Part shown: in pieces, positions 1 through 8,821 of the stretch
Position numbering within the stretch: position 1 is the stretch's first letter
Layout of the letters: the number at the start of each line of letters is the position of its first letter
Source: Lacibacter luteus
GTDB lineage: Bacteria > Bacteroidota > Bacteroidia > Chitinophagales > Chitinophagaceae
NCBI RefSeq assembly: GCF_004118265.1
Contig: NZ_SDHW01000001.1
Span: 1,550,001-1,614,000 of the forward strand
DNA: 64,000 bases
Direction of reading: 5' to 3'
The notes under the pieces: model-generated
The model's database searches: none
Told to the model about the DNA's origin: nothing
The model's input: only the letters and a program-made list of their open reading frames with translations
Program-made: the position numbers and the translations under genes

Positions 1-515
1 GTAATATTTATTTTTTTCCTGTACCAACCAATACCCTGTACAGGCAAACGTCCCATACCACCGCCAACTATTGCATTGGCTTCTTTATAAAACGGCCCAT
101 TAATAGCCCAGTCGTGCGGAAGAGTAATTTTCTCCCATTCGCTATCGTTGAAATTTGTTTGTACAAAAGCTACATCTGCACCGGGATTACCTGCAGGTCG
201 CTGATGTTGCTTTGTTGCATCTTTAATAAATCTATTTGCAGAAGGAAGTATCCATTTTTTTAATACTGTATCTGCTGCTTTAACTGCAACTCCTTCTGTT
301 GGTTTTGAATCGGCCACAACATTATCATTTCTGTCTGTAACATCGGGACGCACATCGTACGACAAACCGTTTGTACCGGCAGGATCGCCTTTATGAAAAC
401 GCCAGCCATCATTGATCAAAACACGATGCGAACTGTATTGCGCAGACGCAACACTTACAACAAACGCTAATAAACCAGTGAAACAAAAATGACGATATCG
501 CTGAAAAAAAACCAT
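1..515 (-). CDS. Glycoside hydrolase family 2 protein, N-terminal part (cut by window edge)
   Basis: About 171 N-terminal residues can be read before the window ends. The first 26 residues look like a Sec signal peptide ending in SVASAQ, so the enzyme is exported. The segments LPHDWAI and GGMGRLPVQGIGWYR are typical of the sugar-binding (jelly-roll) domain that opens GH2 beta-galactosidases and relatives. The catalytic TIM barrel lies outside the window, so the substrate cannot be read; GH2 members act on beta-galactosides, beta-mannosides or beta-glucuronides. A stretch of about 80 residues between the signal peptide and LPHDWAI is longer than in the simplest GH2 enzymes. The gene follows susC and susD on the same strand after a 90-bp gap, so it is probably the degradative enzyme of that locus. 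The start is the ATG at 515. Confidence 0.85.
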   Translation of the reverse strand, partial: MVFFQRYRHFCFTGLLAFVVSVASAQYSSHRVLINDGWRFHKGDPAGTNGLSYDVRPDVTDRNDNVVADSKPTEGVAVKAADTVLKKWILPSANRFIKDATKQHQRPAGNPGADVAFVQTNFNDSEWEKITLPHDWAINGPFYKEANAIVGGGMGRLPVQGIGWYRKKINI

Positions 516-605
516 GTTGATTAAAGAGTAAGTCGATCTATAGAAAGTTAAGTGTAATGAAAAGGAGAAATGAATTCATCTCTCCTTTTCATTATTAAGA
601 TAGAA

Positions 606-2288
606 TTAATAGCCGGGGTTTTGTGTTAATACTGCTCCTGTGTTTCTTTCAATTTCACCAAAAGGAATAGCCCAAAGATTAAAATGCGGTTGCATGTTAA
701 CACCATAAAACGAGTTATGCTTTTTCACCCTGTCGTACAGTTTACCTAAGCGCATCAGAGTGAGCATACGTTTTTCTTCAACACCAAATTCTCTCATACG
801 TTCATCAAGAATGTAATCGATAGTAGCTTGTGCCGGAGTAATAATGCTTGCATTTGCTCTGCCACGAACTACATTAATATCTGCAGCAGCTGAAGCGGTA
901 TTACCCAATCCTACATAAGCTTCTGCTCTCAGCAAATAGGTTTCTGCCAATCTGAACATGTACTGATCTGCATATGTACCACCGGCCGATGCTTTCAATT
1001 CATATTTCAATGTAGGATCTGATGAACCGGGGTTTACATACAAACCGGCAGGATGATCGGCAATAGTTGTAGCCTTTGCCTGGTATGGATAAAAAACCCT
1101 TGATGGATATGTTACACCTGAACCGGGAGGAGGATTTTGTGTAGATACTGTTTGGCCGTATAAAGGACTGGCTGGATTTGTAACAGGTATTACTCTGATG
1201 AAATTATGATTGGCATTTCTGATATCGTTATTGAAATCGCTTGCCCATACTGTATCAGCAAAGTAACGTGAAGGCTGCATAAACCCTACACCACGACCAC
1301 CTGTATAATCGCTCACAGGCCAACGAAACTGGGCAACACCATTTACACGAAAATCTCTGAACAAGGGAACATGTACCCTTTCCATTTGAAAAGAACCTGC
1401 CATTGCAGTAGAAACTGCACCACCGCCGGGCACATCCGTTTCAAACTGAATTACCCAAAGACCCTCTCTGTTGTTTGCACTTTTTCTGTTTTGATTTTTT
1501 GCCTGGAAAAGATCCCAATACACATCGCCGGGATTAACAGCAGAACGTGAACCAAAACGACTCAACATTAAATCTGTTGCAGGATCGTTAATTACAACAG
1601 TAGCAGCATCAACTGCATTTTGATTTTGACCTGCTGCAAGATAAACTTCTGCTAAAAGATGTTGTGCAACAAGGTTCGAAATTTCCCCGTCTTTAACAGC
1701 TGTAATACCAGGAAGATTTGCTGCAGCAAATTTCAGATCTTCAATTACCTGGTTTAAAATTTCCTGTTTTGTAGCTCTTTTAAAATCTGTTTTCTCCGAA
1801 ACGATCTCTTCTGTAATAAGCGGCACACCACCCCACAAATAAGCAAGTGTACGATATCCAAATGCACGGAAGAAACGACCCTTTGCTTCAAATGCTACTT
1901 TATCTGTTGCAGAAAGAGAAGAAGAAGGAATACGGCTGATGATTGTATTTGCTTCTGCTACAATTTTCCAGATTTGTGCCCAGTGATTATTCGCAAGCGT
2001 TCCGTTTGGACCAAATTCTGTTGCAAGCTGTGGATTAGAACCAACAGTTACTTCAATAACCAAATCTGTTCTGTACAGATACTGCATCGGTTGCCAGTCG
2101 CTTCGTGCATAAAATTCATCACGTACGTTTCTATACAGATTATTGATCGACGCATTAAAATCATTAGCTGTGATAAATGCATTTGTTGTACTTAAAAACG
2201 AAAGCGGTTTTTCGTCGAGAAAAGATTTCTTACACGACGAAACCGTCAGTATAAGAATCAGCAATGTCAATCGATATATATATTTCAT
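606..2288 (-). CDS. susD-like: SusD-like starch/glycan-binding outer-membrane lipoprotein (RagB/SusD family)
   Basis: A 560-residue lipoprotein: a short hydrophobic leader ends in a lipobox-like VSSC with Cys19 as the predicted lipidated residue. The body has the tetratricopeptide-rich SusD layout, with FFRAFGYRTLAYLWGGVPLI near residue 140 and RLAETYLLRAEAYVGLG near 440, both hallmarks of the family. SusD proteins sit on the cell surface as a lid over the SusC barrel and capture oligosaccharides. The start lies 18 bp after the susC stop, so the two are co-transcribed and the pair forms one uptake unit. Which glycan is bound cannot be read from sequence; the neighbouring GH2 enzyme suggests a beta-linked galactoside or similar sugar. 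Confidence 0.96.
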   Translation of the reverse strand: MKYIYRLTLLILILTVSSCKKSFLDEKPLSFLSTTNAFITANDFNASINNLYRNVRDEFYARSDWQPMQYLYRTDLVIEVTVGSNPQLATEFGPNGTLANNHWAQIWKIVAEANTIISRIPSSSLSATDKVAFEAKGRFFRAFGYRTLAYLWGGVPLITEEIVSEKTDFKRATKQEILNQVIEDLKFAAANLPGITAVKDGEISNLVAQHLLAEVYLAAGQNQNAVDAATVVINDPATDLMLSRFGSRSAVNPGDVYWDLFQAKNQNRKSANNREGLWVIQFETDVPGGGAVSTAMAGSFQMERVHVPLFRDFRVNGVAQFRWPVSDYTGGRGVGFMQPSRYFADTVWASDFNNDIRNANHNFIRVIPVTNPASPLYGQTVSTQNPPPGSGVTYPSRVFYPYQAKATTIADHPAGLYVNPGSSDPTLKYELKASAGGTYADQYMFRLAETYLLRAEAYVGLGNTASAAADINVVRGRANASIITPAQATIDYILDERMREFGVEEKRMLTLMRLGKLYDRVKKHNSFYGVNMQPHFNLWAIPFGEIERNTGAVLTQNPGY

Positions 2289-2306
2289 TATAGTAGATTT
2301 ATTTTT

Positions 2307-5300
2307 TTAGAAAACAAGGTTAACACCAAACGTAAACGTTCTTAACACAGGGCGGCCACCAATAAGCAGACCTTGTGCCTGCAATACGCCATTTGCATCA
2401 GCCGCTTCTGTTTCAGGATCCCATCCTTCCCAGTTTGTCCAGGTATAGAGATTTCTGCCGCTTACAAAAGCACTGATTGTTTCAACCGGTAATTTTTTCA
2501 GCAGCTTCGAAAAATTGTAAGAGAGTGTAACATCCTGCAATCTGATAAAGCTTCTGTCTTGCCAATAGCTTGGTTCGAACTTAGCACGTGTGCCGGAAAC
2601 GTTACGGGGGTACTTACCATTCGGATTATTAGGCGACCAATAATCGATACCCATTAAATCGTTAATACGGATTGTATTGTCTTCTCTGAAATAAGAAGGA
2701 TTGTTGTTACCGAGATATCCGTTTTTACCACCTTGTACAGAGTTAACAAACACAAAGAGTGAGAAACCTTTATACGAGAATGTGTTTCCTAAACTAACCC
2801 GGTATGCAGGCTCTCTTCTTCCCAATACAATACGATCGGCGGCCTGTGTAATATCATTATCCTTGTTCTGATCTACGATGCGGAGTGAACCAACAGGGAA
2901 ACCGGGTAATCTTGTATCTGTTAATTGATAGATGCCATCCAACTGGTAATCGTAAATAGTACCAATTGCTTTTCCGATAAACAAACCACTTGAGATAAGA
3001 TCATCTTCAATACCATCGCCGTTTGCATCAATACCTCTGATAGTTACGATCTTGTTGATGTTTGCAGAGAAGTTAAGGTTCGCATCCCATTTAAAATCTT
3101 TTGCACGGATGATGTTGTAATTGATTGCAGCTTCAAAACCTGTGTTATCAATTTGGCCCACATTTGTTCTGATGCTTCCAAAGCCAGTAACATTTGGTAT
3201 GTTAATACTGTACAGGAGATCGGTTGTTTTGTTTTTATAAAATTCAAGTGAACCGGTTAAACGGTTTTGTTTGAGCAATCCAAAATCAACACCAATGTTT
3301 AAACCTGCAGTACGTTCCCATTCCAGGTTGTCGTTACCAAGCGAAGAAACCTGCTGACCAAATGCTGTTGTACCACCATCACCATAGATATAAGATGTGT
3401 TGGTTTCAACACGTGCAATAGATGTATACTGTGCAGTTTGATTTCCGTTTACGCCATAACCTGCTCTTAATTTTAATGAATTGATTGCTTTAATATTTTT
3501 CATGAATTTTTCTTCGGAAACTACCCAGCCAAGTGCAACAACAGGGAATACACCATACTTGAAGTTTTTAGAGAATCCTGAGAAACCATCTCTGCGGATT
3601 GTTCCCGTAAGCAGGTATCTGTCGTTAAACTTATAGTTTACTCTTGCCATTTGGTAATTGAGTGCTTCTGCATTTGCACTCGATTCTGTAAACCTGTTTG
3701 TACCAAGAGAAAGGTTATTGTAACTTAAATTCAAACGTGTAAATCCTTCTGCTCTTGAGTTGGTACTGTTAAACTGGCGTTCAATTGCACCATATAATAA
3801 AGTTGCAGTAACATCATGCTTACCAAATGTGTTTTTATAAGTAAGGATGTTATCGAACGTATAGTCGTAATAATTCTGATAGTTTTTAAACGCCTGTCCT
3901 GTTTGGCCTGCTGCATAAATACTTGCAAAGAATCGTTTTGACTCTCTGTAGTTATTACCAAAGTTCATACGGTAATTAAGACCTTTAAGGAATGGGAAAT
4001 TGATGTCGGTATAAATGTTAGCGAAATAGTAGTTATTCCGTTCAACATCGTCTACGTAATAGGTAGTAAACGGACTTGGTTCCAATGTTCTTGTTGGAAA
4101 AGGAATAAGCGTTCCGGTGCTGTCGTATGGACGAAGCAATGGAGGCATACGCTGAATGCTTCCGAAAGAAGGTTCAGCACCATCCTGGTTTACAAACGAA
4201 GCAGAAGAAACAACACCAACCTTCCACCAGCTTAAGGGTTTTGTTTCGAGGTTCGCTCTGATTGTTTTACGTTTAAAATTATCGTTGATGATATAACCTT
4301 TCTGATCAACAAGGGCACCAGAAAGAAAATACGTAAAGCGATCCGAACCTCCTGAAATGCTCAGATTGGCTTCATAAATTGAACCGTTTTTAGTAGCCTC
4401 ATCAAACCAATCGTAGTTATGTGGCTGCAAACCTGTTGTTGGTGTTCCTAACACCGGGTCAATCCAATCCTGAAGACGAAAACTGGGATTGGGCTGTGTA
4501 TAGCCGGGCGCCAAATAAGCTTTATCATAGAAATTCTCCGTCATGAATTTAATAAAGCCATCTCTGTCGAATGGTCTCAGGTCTCCGATTGTTGGTTGTT
4601 GAACTGTATACGATGAAGAAAAAGAAAGTCGTGGCTTTTCGCTTTTACGTCCTTTCTTAGAAGTGATGAGAATAACACCATTTGCCGCCTGTGCACCATA
4701 AACAGCGGTTGAACTTGCATCTTTCAATACATCAATTGTTGCAATATCATCGGGGTTAATTGATGATAAAGAACCTGTATACTGTATACCATCCAATATA
4801 ATCAACACATTCTGATTACCGCTTAATGTTACTCTACCACGAATTGAAATTGGCGGAGTACCTCCCGAAACAGTTGATAAACCAACATTCAAACCCGGTA
4901 CAGTTCCTTGCAATACCTGTCCAACATTAGTCATTGGAAGATCTCTGCGGGCTTCGAGATTAACACTGGCTACAGCACCTGTTACATCTATTTTACGTTG
5001 CGTACCATAACCAATTACAACAACTTCGCCTAAAGACTTTTCAAGCGGTTCCAGTTTAACATTAATATTGGCATCTGTAACTACAACCTCCTTATCAGAA
5101 AAGTTAATAGCCGAAATAACCAGTACAGCATTTCGTTGTACAGAAATTGTAAAGCTTCCTGTATTGTCTGTAGTAGTTCCGTTTGTAGTTCCTTTTACAA
5201 CAACGGAAGCGCCTTCAACAGGCGACCCTTGTTCGTTTGTTACTTTACCTTTTACCGTTACGTTTTGTGCGTTGGCGGAGCCGGTAAAAAATAGCAGTTG

Positions 5301-5381
5301 AAGCAACACTGCAATTGCCAGCGTAGCTGCCTTTGTCGCTTTTCTTCCCAAAAGTGACAAAATCGTTTTTTTGTTTGGCAT
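2307..5381 (-). CDS. susC-like: SusC-like TonB-dependent outer-membrane transporter (SusC/RagA family)
   Basis: A protein of about 1,024 residues with a signal peptide (cleavage near GSANAQ), then a carboxypeptidase-D-like regulatory domain (residues about 40-120), the SusC/RagA signature region around LGEVVVIGYGTQ, a TonB plug domain (to about residue 245, with ILDGIQY and DVLKDASSTAVYGAQAANGVI) and a long beta-barrel ending in GVNLVF. It imports oligosaccharides into the periplasm using TonB energy, together with the SusD protein just downstream. An in-frame TTG two codons upstream (5387) gives a slightly longer reading frame, but the ATG at 5381 is the more likely start. Expression is probably controlled by the divergent LacI-type regulator through the operators at 5682 and 5890. 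Confidence 0.96.
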   Translation of the reverse strand: MPNKKTILSLLGRKATKAATLAIAVLLQLLFFTGSANAQNVTVKGKVTNEQGSPVEGASVVVKGTTNGTTTDNTGSFTISVQRNAVLVISAINFSDKEVVVTDANINVKLEPLEKSLGEVVVIGYGTQRKIDVTGAVASVNLEARRDLPMTNVGQVLQGTVPGLNVGLSTVSGGTPPISIRGRVTLSGNQNVLIILDGIQYTGSLSSINPDDIATIDVLKDASSTAVYGAQAANGVILITSKKGRKSEKPRLSFSSSYTVQQPTIGDLRPFDRDGFIKFMTENFYDKAYLAPGYTQPNPSFRLQDWIDPVLGTPTTGLQPHNYDWFDEATKNGSIYEANLSISGGSDRFTYFLSGALVDQKGYIINDNFKRKTIRANLETKPLSWWKVGVVSSASFVNQDGAEPSFGSIQRMPPLLRPYDSTGTLIPFPTRTLEPSPFTTYYVDDVERNNYYFANIYTDINFPFLKGLNYRMNFGNNYRESKRFFASIYAAGQTGQAFKNYQNYYDYTFDNILTYKNTFGKHDVTATLLYGAIERQFNSTNSRAEGFTRLNLSYNNLSLGTNRFTESSANAEALNYQMARVNYKFNDRYLLTGTIRRDGFSGFSKNFKYGVFPVVALGWVVSEEKFMKNIKAINSLKLRAGYGVNGNQTAQYTSIARVETNTSYIYGDGGTTAFGQQVSSLGNDNLEWERTAGLNIGVDFGLLKQNRLTGSLEFYKNKTTDLLYSINIPNVTGFGSIRTNVGQIDNTGFEAAINYNIIRAKDFKWDANLNFSANINKIVTIRGIDANGDGIEDDLISSGLFIGKAIGTIYDYQLDGIYQLTDTRLPGFPVGSLRIVDQNKDNDITQAADRIVLGRREPAYRVSLGNTFSYKGFSLFVFVNSVQGGKNGYLGNNNPSYFREDNTIRINDLMGIDYWSPNNPNGKYPRNVSGTRAKFEPSYWQDRSFIRLQDVTLSYNFSKLLKKLPVETISAFVSGRNLYTWTNWEGWDPETEAADANGVLQAQGLLIGGRPVLRTFTFGVNLVF

Positions 5382-5681
5382 AGTCAATTCGAGTTTTGAG
5401 TTTTGAAACAGTTAATAATGGTCGTACCAGGAAATTTGTTATTGGATTAAAACCTCCTTTCAGGTGGGAGGGTGATGTATTTTGCTTGTGTAATAATGTT
5501 TGGAGATATAGAACACACAGCCTCTAAAAAAAGACGGAAACACCGATACAGCATTGTACAATGCGGTGGTTAATGCACTGCAAAAAATGATTGAAGCTTT
5601 TGGCGGAGCAAGCAATACTCTCATAACAGTAGTTATCGTTTATATGGCCCGATGGATCGGGATTTAGCAAGACATTTTTTT

Positions 5682-5695
5682 TGCAATCGGTTGCA
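5682..5695 (-). promoter_or_regulatory. Predicted LacI-family operator O1 (susC side)
   Basis: The plus strand reads TGCAATCGGTTGCA, an imperfect palindrome centred on CG, as LacI/GalR-family operators usually are. It is exactly the reverse complement of the site at 5890-5903. It lies about 300 bp upstream of susC, just downstream of the weak -7 candidate on the minus strand, a position where a bound repressor would block initiation or elongation toward susC. Confidence 0.65.
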
Positions 5696-5889
5696 TTAAT
5701 CAGACAAAAAATTAGCATTATCCTACGGATTACCCGTCTTACAATGCCTTTATAGAAATACAATAAACCAGGCTTGCAACCTTGGTCTATTGTTACCTCC
5801 AATTTTTCAATAGCCAAATTGAAGTTTGCCACAATTAAGAAACAGCTGAATGCCTTTCTGAAAGCTAATGTAGGAATAATTTTGAAATA

Positions 5890-5903
5890 TGCAACCGATT
5901 GCA
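5890..5903 (+). promoter_or_regulatory. Predicted LacI-family operator O2 (regulator side)
   Basis: The plus strand reads TGCAACCGATTGCA, the exact reverse complement of the copy at 5682-5695; one more base on each side (ATG...CAT) keeps the symmetry. It sits 57 bp before the regulator's ATG and touches the predicted -33 element of that gene's promoter, which suggests autoregulation. The two sites are 208 bp apart centre to centre, a distance that would permit DNA looping. Confidence 0.65.
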
Positions 5904-5932
5904 TAATTTTTTTTTAAAAATCCTTACCTTAG
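5899..5932 (+). promoter_or_regulatory. Candidate promoter of the lacI-type gene
   Basis: TACCTTAG at 5925-5932 matches the Bacteroidota -7 box TAnnTTTG with one mismatch. TTG at 5899-5901, inside the operator, lies 23 bp upstream as a possible -33 element. The start codon is 28 bp downstream of the box. Pattern-based only. Confidence 0.4.
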
Positions 5933-5959
5933 TTTCACTTAGAACTTTGTAAAGGATTG

Positions 5960-6988
5960 ATGCAAAAAGAAATAACGATATACGATCTGGCCCGTGAATT
6001 GAAACTTTCGCCGGCAACCATAAGCCGTGGATTGAAAAAAAGCCCGGCATTGAACAAAACTACTGTACAACGCATACTCGCAAAGGCAGAAGAAATGGGG
6101 TATCGTCATAATAATTTTGCCAGCAGCCTGCGTAATAAACGTACCCAAACACTTGGCATTATTGTTCCCCGGCTAAACAGTTATTTTATGACTTCTATAT
6201 TAGCCGGTATGGAAGACGTTGCAAGTAAGGAAGGTTACGATCTTATTATAAGCCAGTCGCTGGAAAAAATGGAACTGGAAAAAAGTAATGCCAGCACGAT
6301 GTTTAACAAACGTATTGACGGGCTCCTCATTTCGTTGGCTTATACCACTACAGATATAGCACACATTCAACCTTTTTTCGACAAACAGATACCTGTTGTT
6401 TTTTTCGACCGTAGCTTTCCGGGAGTAGAAAGCACTTCTGTTGTTATAGATAATTACCAGGCTGCCTACAAAGCAACTACACATCTTATAGAACAGGGTT
6501 GCAAAAAAATTATGCACCTCACCGGTAATTTAACGAGAGATATTTATGCCGATCGTTTAAAGGGATATAAACAGGCATTGGAAGAAAACAAAATCGCTTT
6601 CGATGAAAAACGTGTATTGGTAAGTACACTTAACGAGCAGGATGCCACAACTGCAGCAAATACAATTCTTGCAATGGATGCAGAACAAAGACCTGATGCT
6701 GTTTTTTGTGCCAACGATTTATCTGCTGTTTATTGTATGGTTCACTTAAAACAACATGGTATAAAAATTCCGGATGATATTGCTTTTGCCGGATTTAATA
6801 ACGATGCTGTAAGCAGAATGATTGATCCTAATCTTACCACCATCGATTATCCCGGCAATAAAATTGGTGAAGTAGCAGTATCCTGTTTAATTAACTTGTT
6901 GAAGGGAGATGAAAGTGTAAAAAACACCAATCGTATTATTTTACACTCATCGTTACTAATAAGAGAATCATCGCTTAAGAAGAAGTAG
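5960..6988 (+). CDS. LacI/GalR-family transcriptional regulator
   Basis: A 342-residue regulator. Residues 3-22 (ITIYDLARELKLSPATISRG) form the LacI-type helix-turn-helix, followed by the hinge region around RNKRTQTLGIIVPRL and a periplasmic-binding-protein-like effector domain (FFDRSFPG, CANDLSAVYCMVHLKQHGI, GFNNDAVSRMIDPNLTTID). It should bind the paired palindromes in the region upstream and respond to a sugar or derivative imported by the adjacent SusCD system. Many Bacteroidota glycan loci use hybrid two-component or ECF/anti-sigma control, so a divergent LacI is a less common arrangement. A TTG one codon earlier (5957) is possible; the ATG at 5960 is preferred. Confidence 0.95.
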   Translation: MQKEITIYDLARELKLSPATISRGLKKSPALNKTTVQRILAKAEEMGYRHNNFASSLRNKRTQTLGIIVPRLNSYFMTSILAGMEDVASKEGYDLIISQSLEKMELEKSNASTMFNKRIDGLLISLAYTTTDIAHIQPFFDKQIPVVFFDRSFPGVESTSVVIDNYQAAYKATTHLIEQGCKKIMHLTGNLTRDIYADRLKGYKQALEENKIAFDEKRVLVSTLNEQDATTAANTILAMDAEQRPDAVFCANDLSAVYCMVHLKQHGIKIPDDIAFAGFNNDAVSRMIDPNLTTIDYPGNKIGEVAVSCLINLLKGDESVKNTNRIILHSSLLIRESSLKKK

Positions 6989-7005
6989 CTAAACTTATAT
7001 AAAAG

Positions 7006-7036
7006 AAAAAGGTAACCAAATCGGTTACCTTTTTTT
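7006..7036. terminator. Bidirectional rho-independent terminator
   Basis: GGTAACC (7011-7017) and GGTTACC (7023-7029) form a 7-bp stem with a 5-nt loop, flanked by an A run on the left and a T run on the right. It ends the LacI-type gene on the plus strand and, read the other way, the tRNA-Pro transcript. Confidence 0.9.
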
Positions 7037-7037
7037 G

Positions 7038-7111
7038 TCGGGAGGACAGGATTCGAACCTGCGACCCCCTGGTCCCAAACCAGGTATTCTACCGGGCTGA
7101 ACTACCTCCCG
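7038..7111 (-). tRNA. tRNA-Pro (anticodon TGG)
   Basis: The minus strand folds as a full cloverleaf of 74 nt: acceptor stem CGGGAGG paired with CCTCCCG, discriminator A, D arm beginning AGTTCAGCC, anticodon stem CCTGG/CCAGG around loop TTTGGGA (anticodon TGG), and T arm with GGTTCGAATCC. The CCA end is not encoded. It lies alone between the terminator at 7006-7036 and dnaA. Confidence 0.97.
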
Positions 7112-7178
7112 CCGTGTTTACAAGAAGTAAACGATCCCCTAAGGGGTTGCAAAAATAGTTGTATGCAGTTAAAGCACC

Positions 7179-7214
7179 AAAAAGAAATCCCGAATTCTTT
7201 TATGAATCCGGGAT
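7179..7214 (-). terminator. Rho-independent terminator of dnaA
   Basis: On the minus strand, ATCCCGGATTC (7204-7214) pairs with GAATTCGGGAT (7187-7197) with one mismatch, followed by a TTTCTTTTT tract. It sits 30 bp past the dnaA stop. Confidence 0.8.
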
Positions 7215-7243
7215 CAATTTTTTTATCAGGGTTTTGGGCTTAT

Positions 7244-8677
7244 TTACATCGCAGCCAATTGTACTTTTTGCTGCAGTTCAAGTACGCTTTCTTTAAACAT
7301 ACTGTCTGTATCCATTAAATCTTTTACTGTTTGGCAAGAGTGGATAACGGTTGTATGATCTCTTCCGCCAAAATGTTCACCAATTGTTTTAAGCGAATTT
7401 TTTGTAAACGTTTTTGCCAGATACATAGTTATCTGACGGGCCTGCACAATTTCACGTTTACGTGTTTTTTGCAACAGCTTTTCGTAAGGCACATCAAAGT
7501 AGTCGCACACCATTTTTTGAATGGCGTCGATGGTAATTTCTTTGGATGATGTTTTAACGAAATTCTTCAGCACTTTCTTTGCAAGATCTAAGTCTATTTC
7601 TTTTTTATTCAGCGAGGATTGTGCCAATAATGAAATTAAAGCACCCTCCAGCTCACGAATATTGGTGTTGATGTTATAAGCGATGTATTTTACCACATCC
7701 TTATGCATATCCAAACCATCATTCTTCATTTTCTTTTCCAGGATCTCGATACGGGTTTCGTAATCGGGCATTTGCAAATCGGCACTTAAACCCCAACGGA
7801 AACGACTTAACAAACGTTCCTGCACACCTTCCAGATCTTTTGGTGGCTTATCTGATGAAAGAATGAGCTGCTTGCCGCTTTGGTGCAGATGGTTGAAAAT
7901 GGCAAAGAAGGCATCTTGCGATTTTTCTGCACGGCTGAAGAACTGCACATCATCAATAATCAATACATCTACCAACTGGTAAAAATGAATGAAATCGTTG
8001 ATGGCGTTGTTACGGCTATGATCTACAAACTGGTTAATGAATTTTTCGGAACTTACATATAACACCACCTTATTCGGATGCTGACGCTTTACTTCGTTAC
8101 CTACAGCCTGGGCTAAATGTGTTTTACCCAAACCAACGCCTCCATAAATTACAAGAGGATTAAAAGAAGTAGCGCCTGGCTTATCGGCAACTGTTTTACC
8201 TGCTCTGCGGGCAACACGGTTACAATCGCCTTCAATAAATGTATCGAACGTATAGTTAGGATTCAGCTGCGGATCGATCTGCACCTTTTTTAAGCCCGGT
8301 ATTACAAACGGGTTCTTAACGGGGTTATTTATCACGAGCGGAAAATCCATTTCGTTATTTGTATACGTTTTATATCCATGACCGGGAACATCCATTGTAA
8401 TAGGTCGGTTACTATTGTTACCGCTATCCATCATGATACGATACTCCAGGTTCGCATCTTTTCCTAGTTCACGCTTTAATGTTTTTGCAAGCAGCGTTAC
8501 ATAGTGTTCTTCCAAATATTCAAAGAAGAACTGACTGGGTACCTGGATGGTAAGGATCTTATTCTTTAATTCAACCGGTTTAATTGGTTCAAACCAAGTT
8601 TTAAAATGTTGCCACTCGACTATATCTTTAATAATGGTCAAACAACTTTTCCAAACTTGTTCAGCCGTTTTCGTCAT
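7244..8677 (-). CDS. dnaA: Chromosomal replication initiator protein DnaA
   Basis: At 477 residues, a full-length DnaA. The N-terminal domain (1-80; VWKSCLTIIKDIVEWQHFKTWFEP) mediates helicase loading and self-association; then a linker; an AAA+ ATPase core with Walker A GGVGLGKTHLAQA near 180 and Walker B VLIIDDVQFF near 238; and a C-terminal DNA-binding domain with the signature FGGRDHTTVIHSC near residue 443, which recognises DnaA boxes. It opens the origin at initiation. The gene stands alone here, next to tRNA-Pro and a nucleotidase pair, and is not followed by dnaN, as is common in Bacteroidota. I see no cluster of DnaA boxes beside it, so the origin is not evident. Confidence 0.99.
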   Translation of the reverse strand: MTKTAEQVWKSCLTIIKDIVEWQHFKTWFEPIKPVELKNKILTIQVPSQFFFEYLEEHYVTLLAKTLKRELGKDANLEYRIMMDSGNNSNRPITMDVPGHGYKTYTNNEMDFPLVINNPVKNPFVIPGLKKVQIDPQLNPNYTFDTFIEGDCNRVARRAGKTVADKPGATSFNPLVIYGGVGLGKTHLAQAVGNEVKRQHPNKVVLYVSSEKFINQFVDHSRNNAINDFIHFYQLVDVLIIDDVQFFSRAEKSQDAFFAIFNHLHQSGKQLILSSDKPPKDLEGVQERLLSRFRWGLSADLQMPDYETRIEILEKKMKNDGLDMHKDVVKYIAYNINTNIRELEGALISLLAQSSLNKKEIDLDLAKKVLKNFVKTSSKEITIDAIQKMVCDYFDVPYEKLLQKTRKREIVQARQITMYLAKTFTKNSLKTIGEHFGGRDHTTVIHSCQTVKDLMDTDSMFKESVLELQQKVQLAAM

Positions 8678-8821
8678 TGTTCCAAAAGCAGTTTAATATA
8701 ATGAGTTAATAGTGTTCCTGTTGTTTCTCTCGTGCATTTTTCTATAACGATTAACATTATAAAAAAATTAGGGGGGACGGCGAATATCAACACTTTTTGT
8801 GGAAAAAAAAATTTTTTATTC
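8678..8821 (-). promoter_or_regulatory. dnaA upstream region with one DnaA-box-like 9-mer
   Basis: The minus strand at 8798-8806 reads TTTTCCACA, one base away from the DnaA box TTATCCACA, which could allow autoregulation. Only one such site is seen; it is followed by A/T runs. An origin is not supported by this alone. Confidence 0.3.

Larger units (their letters stand above)
5382..5959. promoter_or_regulatory. Divergent control region between susC and the lacI-type gene
   Basis: This 578-bp stretch holds no convincing gene; reading frames of up to 126 codons in it have no recognisable features. It contains the two operator copies described separately and, near the susC side, a short hairpin (CCTCC at 5453-5457 pairing with GGAGG at 5467-5471) that would lie in the susC leader RNA. 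If susC transcription starts close to the operator at 5682, the leader would be about 300 nt long. A TA-then-T-run element on the minus strand near 5704-5715 is a weak -7 box candidate for susC. Confidence 0.6.

Noticed and set aside
5524-5904. 126-codon minus-strand frame between susC and the lacI-type gene
   Set aside because: It spans both operators and the predicted promoters, shows no signal, domain or realistic composition, and fits poorly with the divergent layout.
7112-8821. Replication origin near dnaA
   Set aside because: Only one weak DnaA-box-like 9-mer was seen upstream of dnaA and none in the downstream gap. No cluster, no AT-rich unwinding element tied to boxes.
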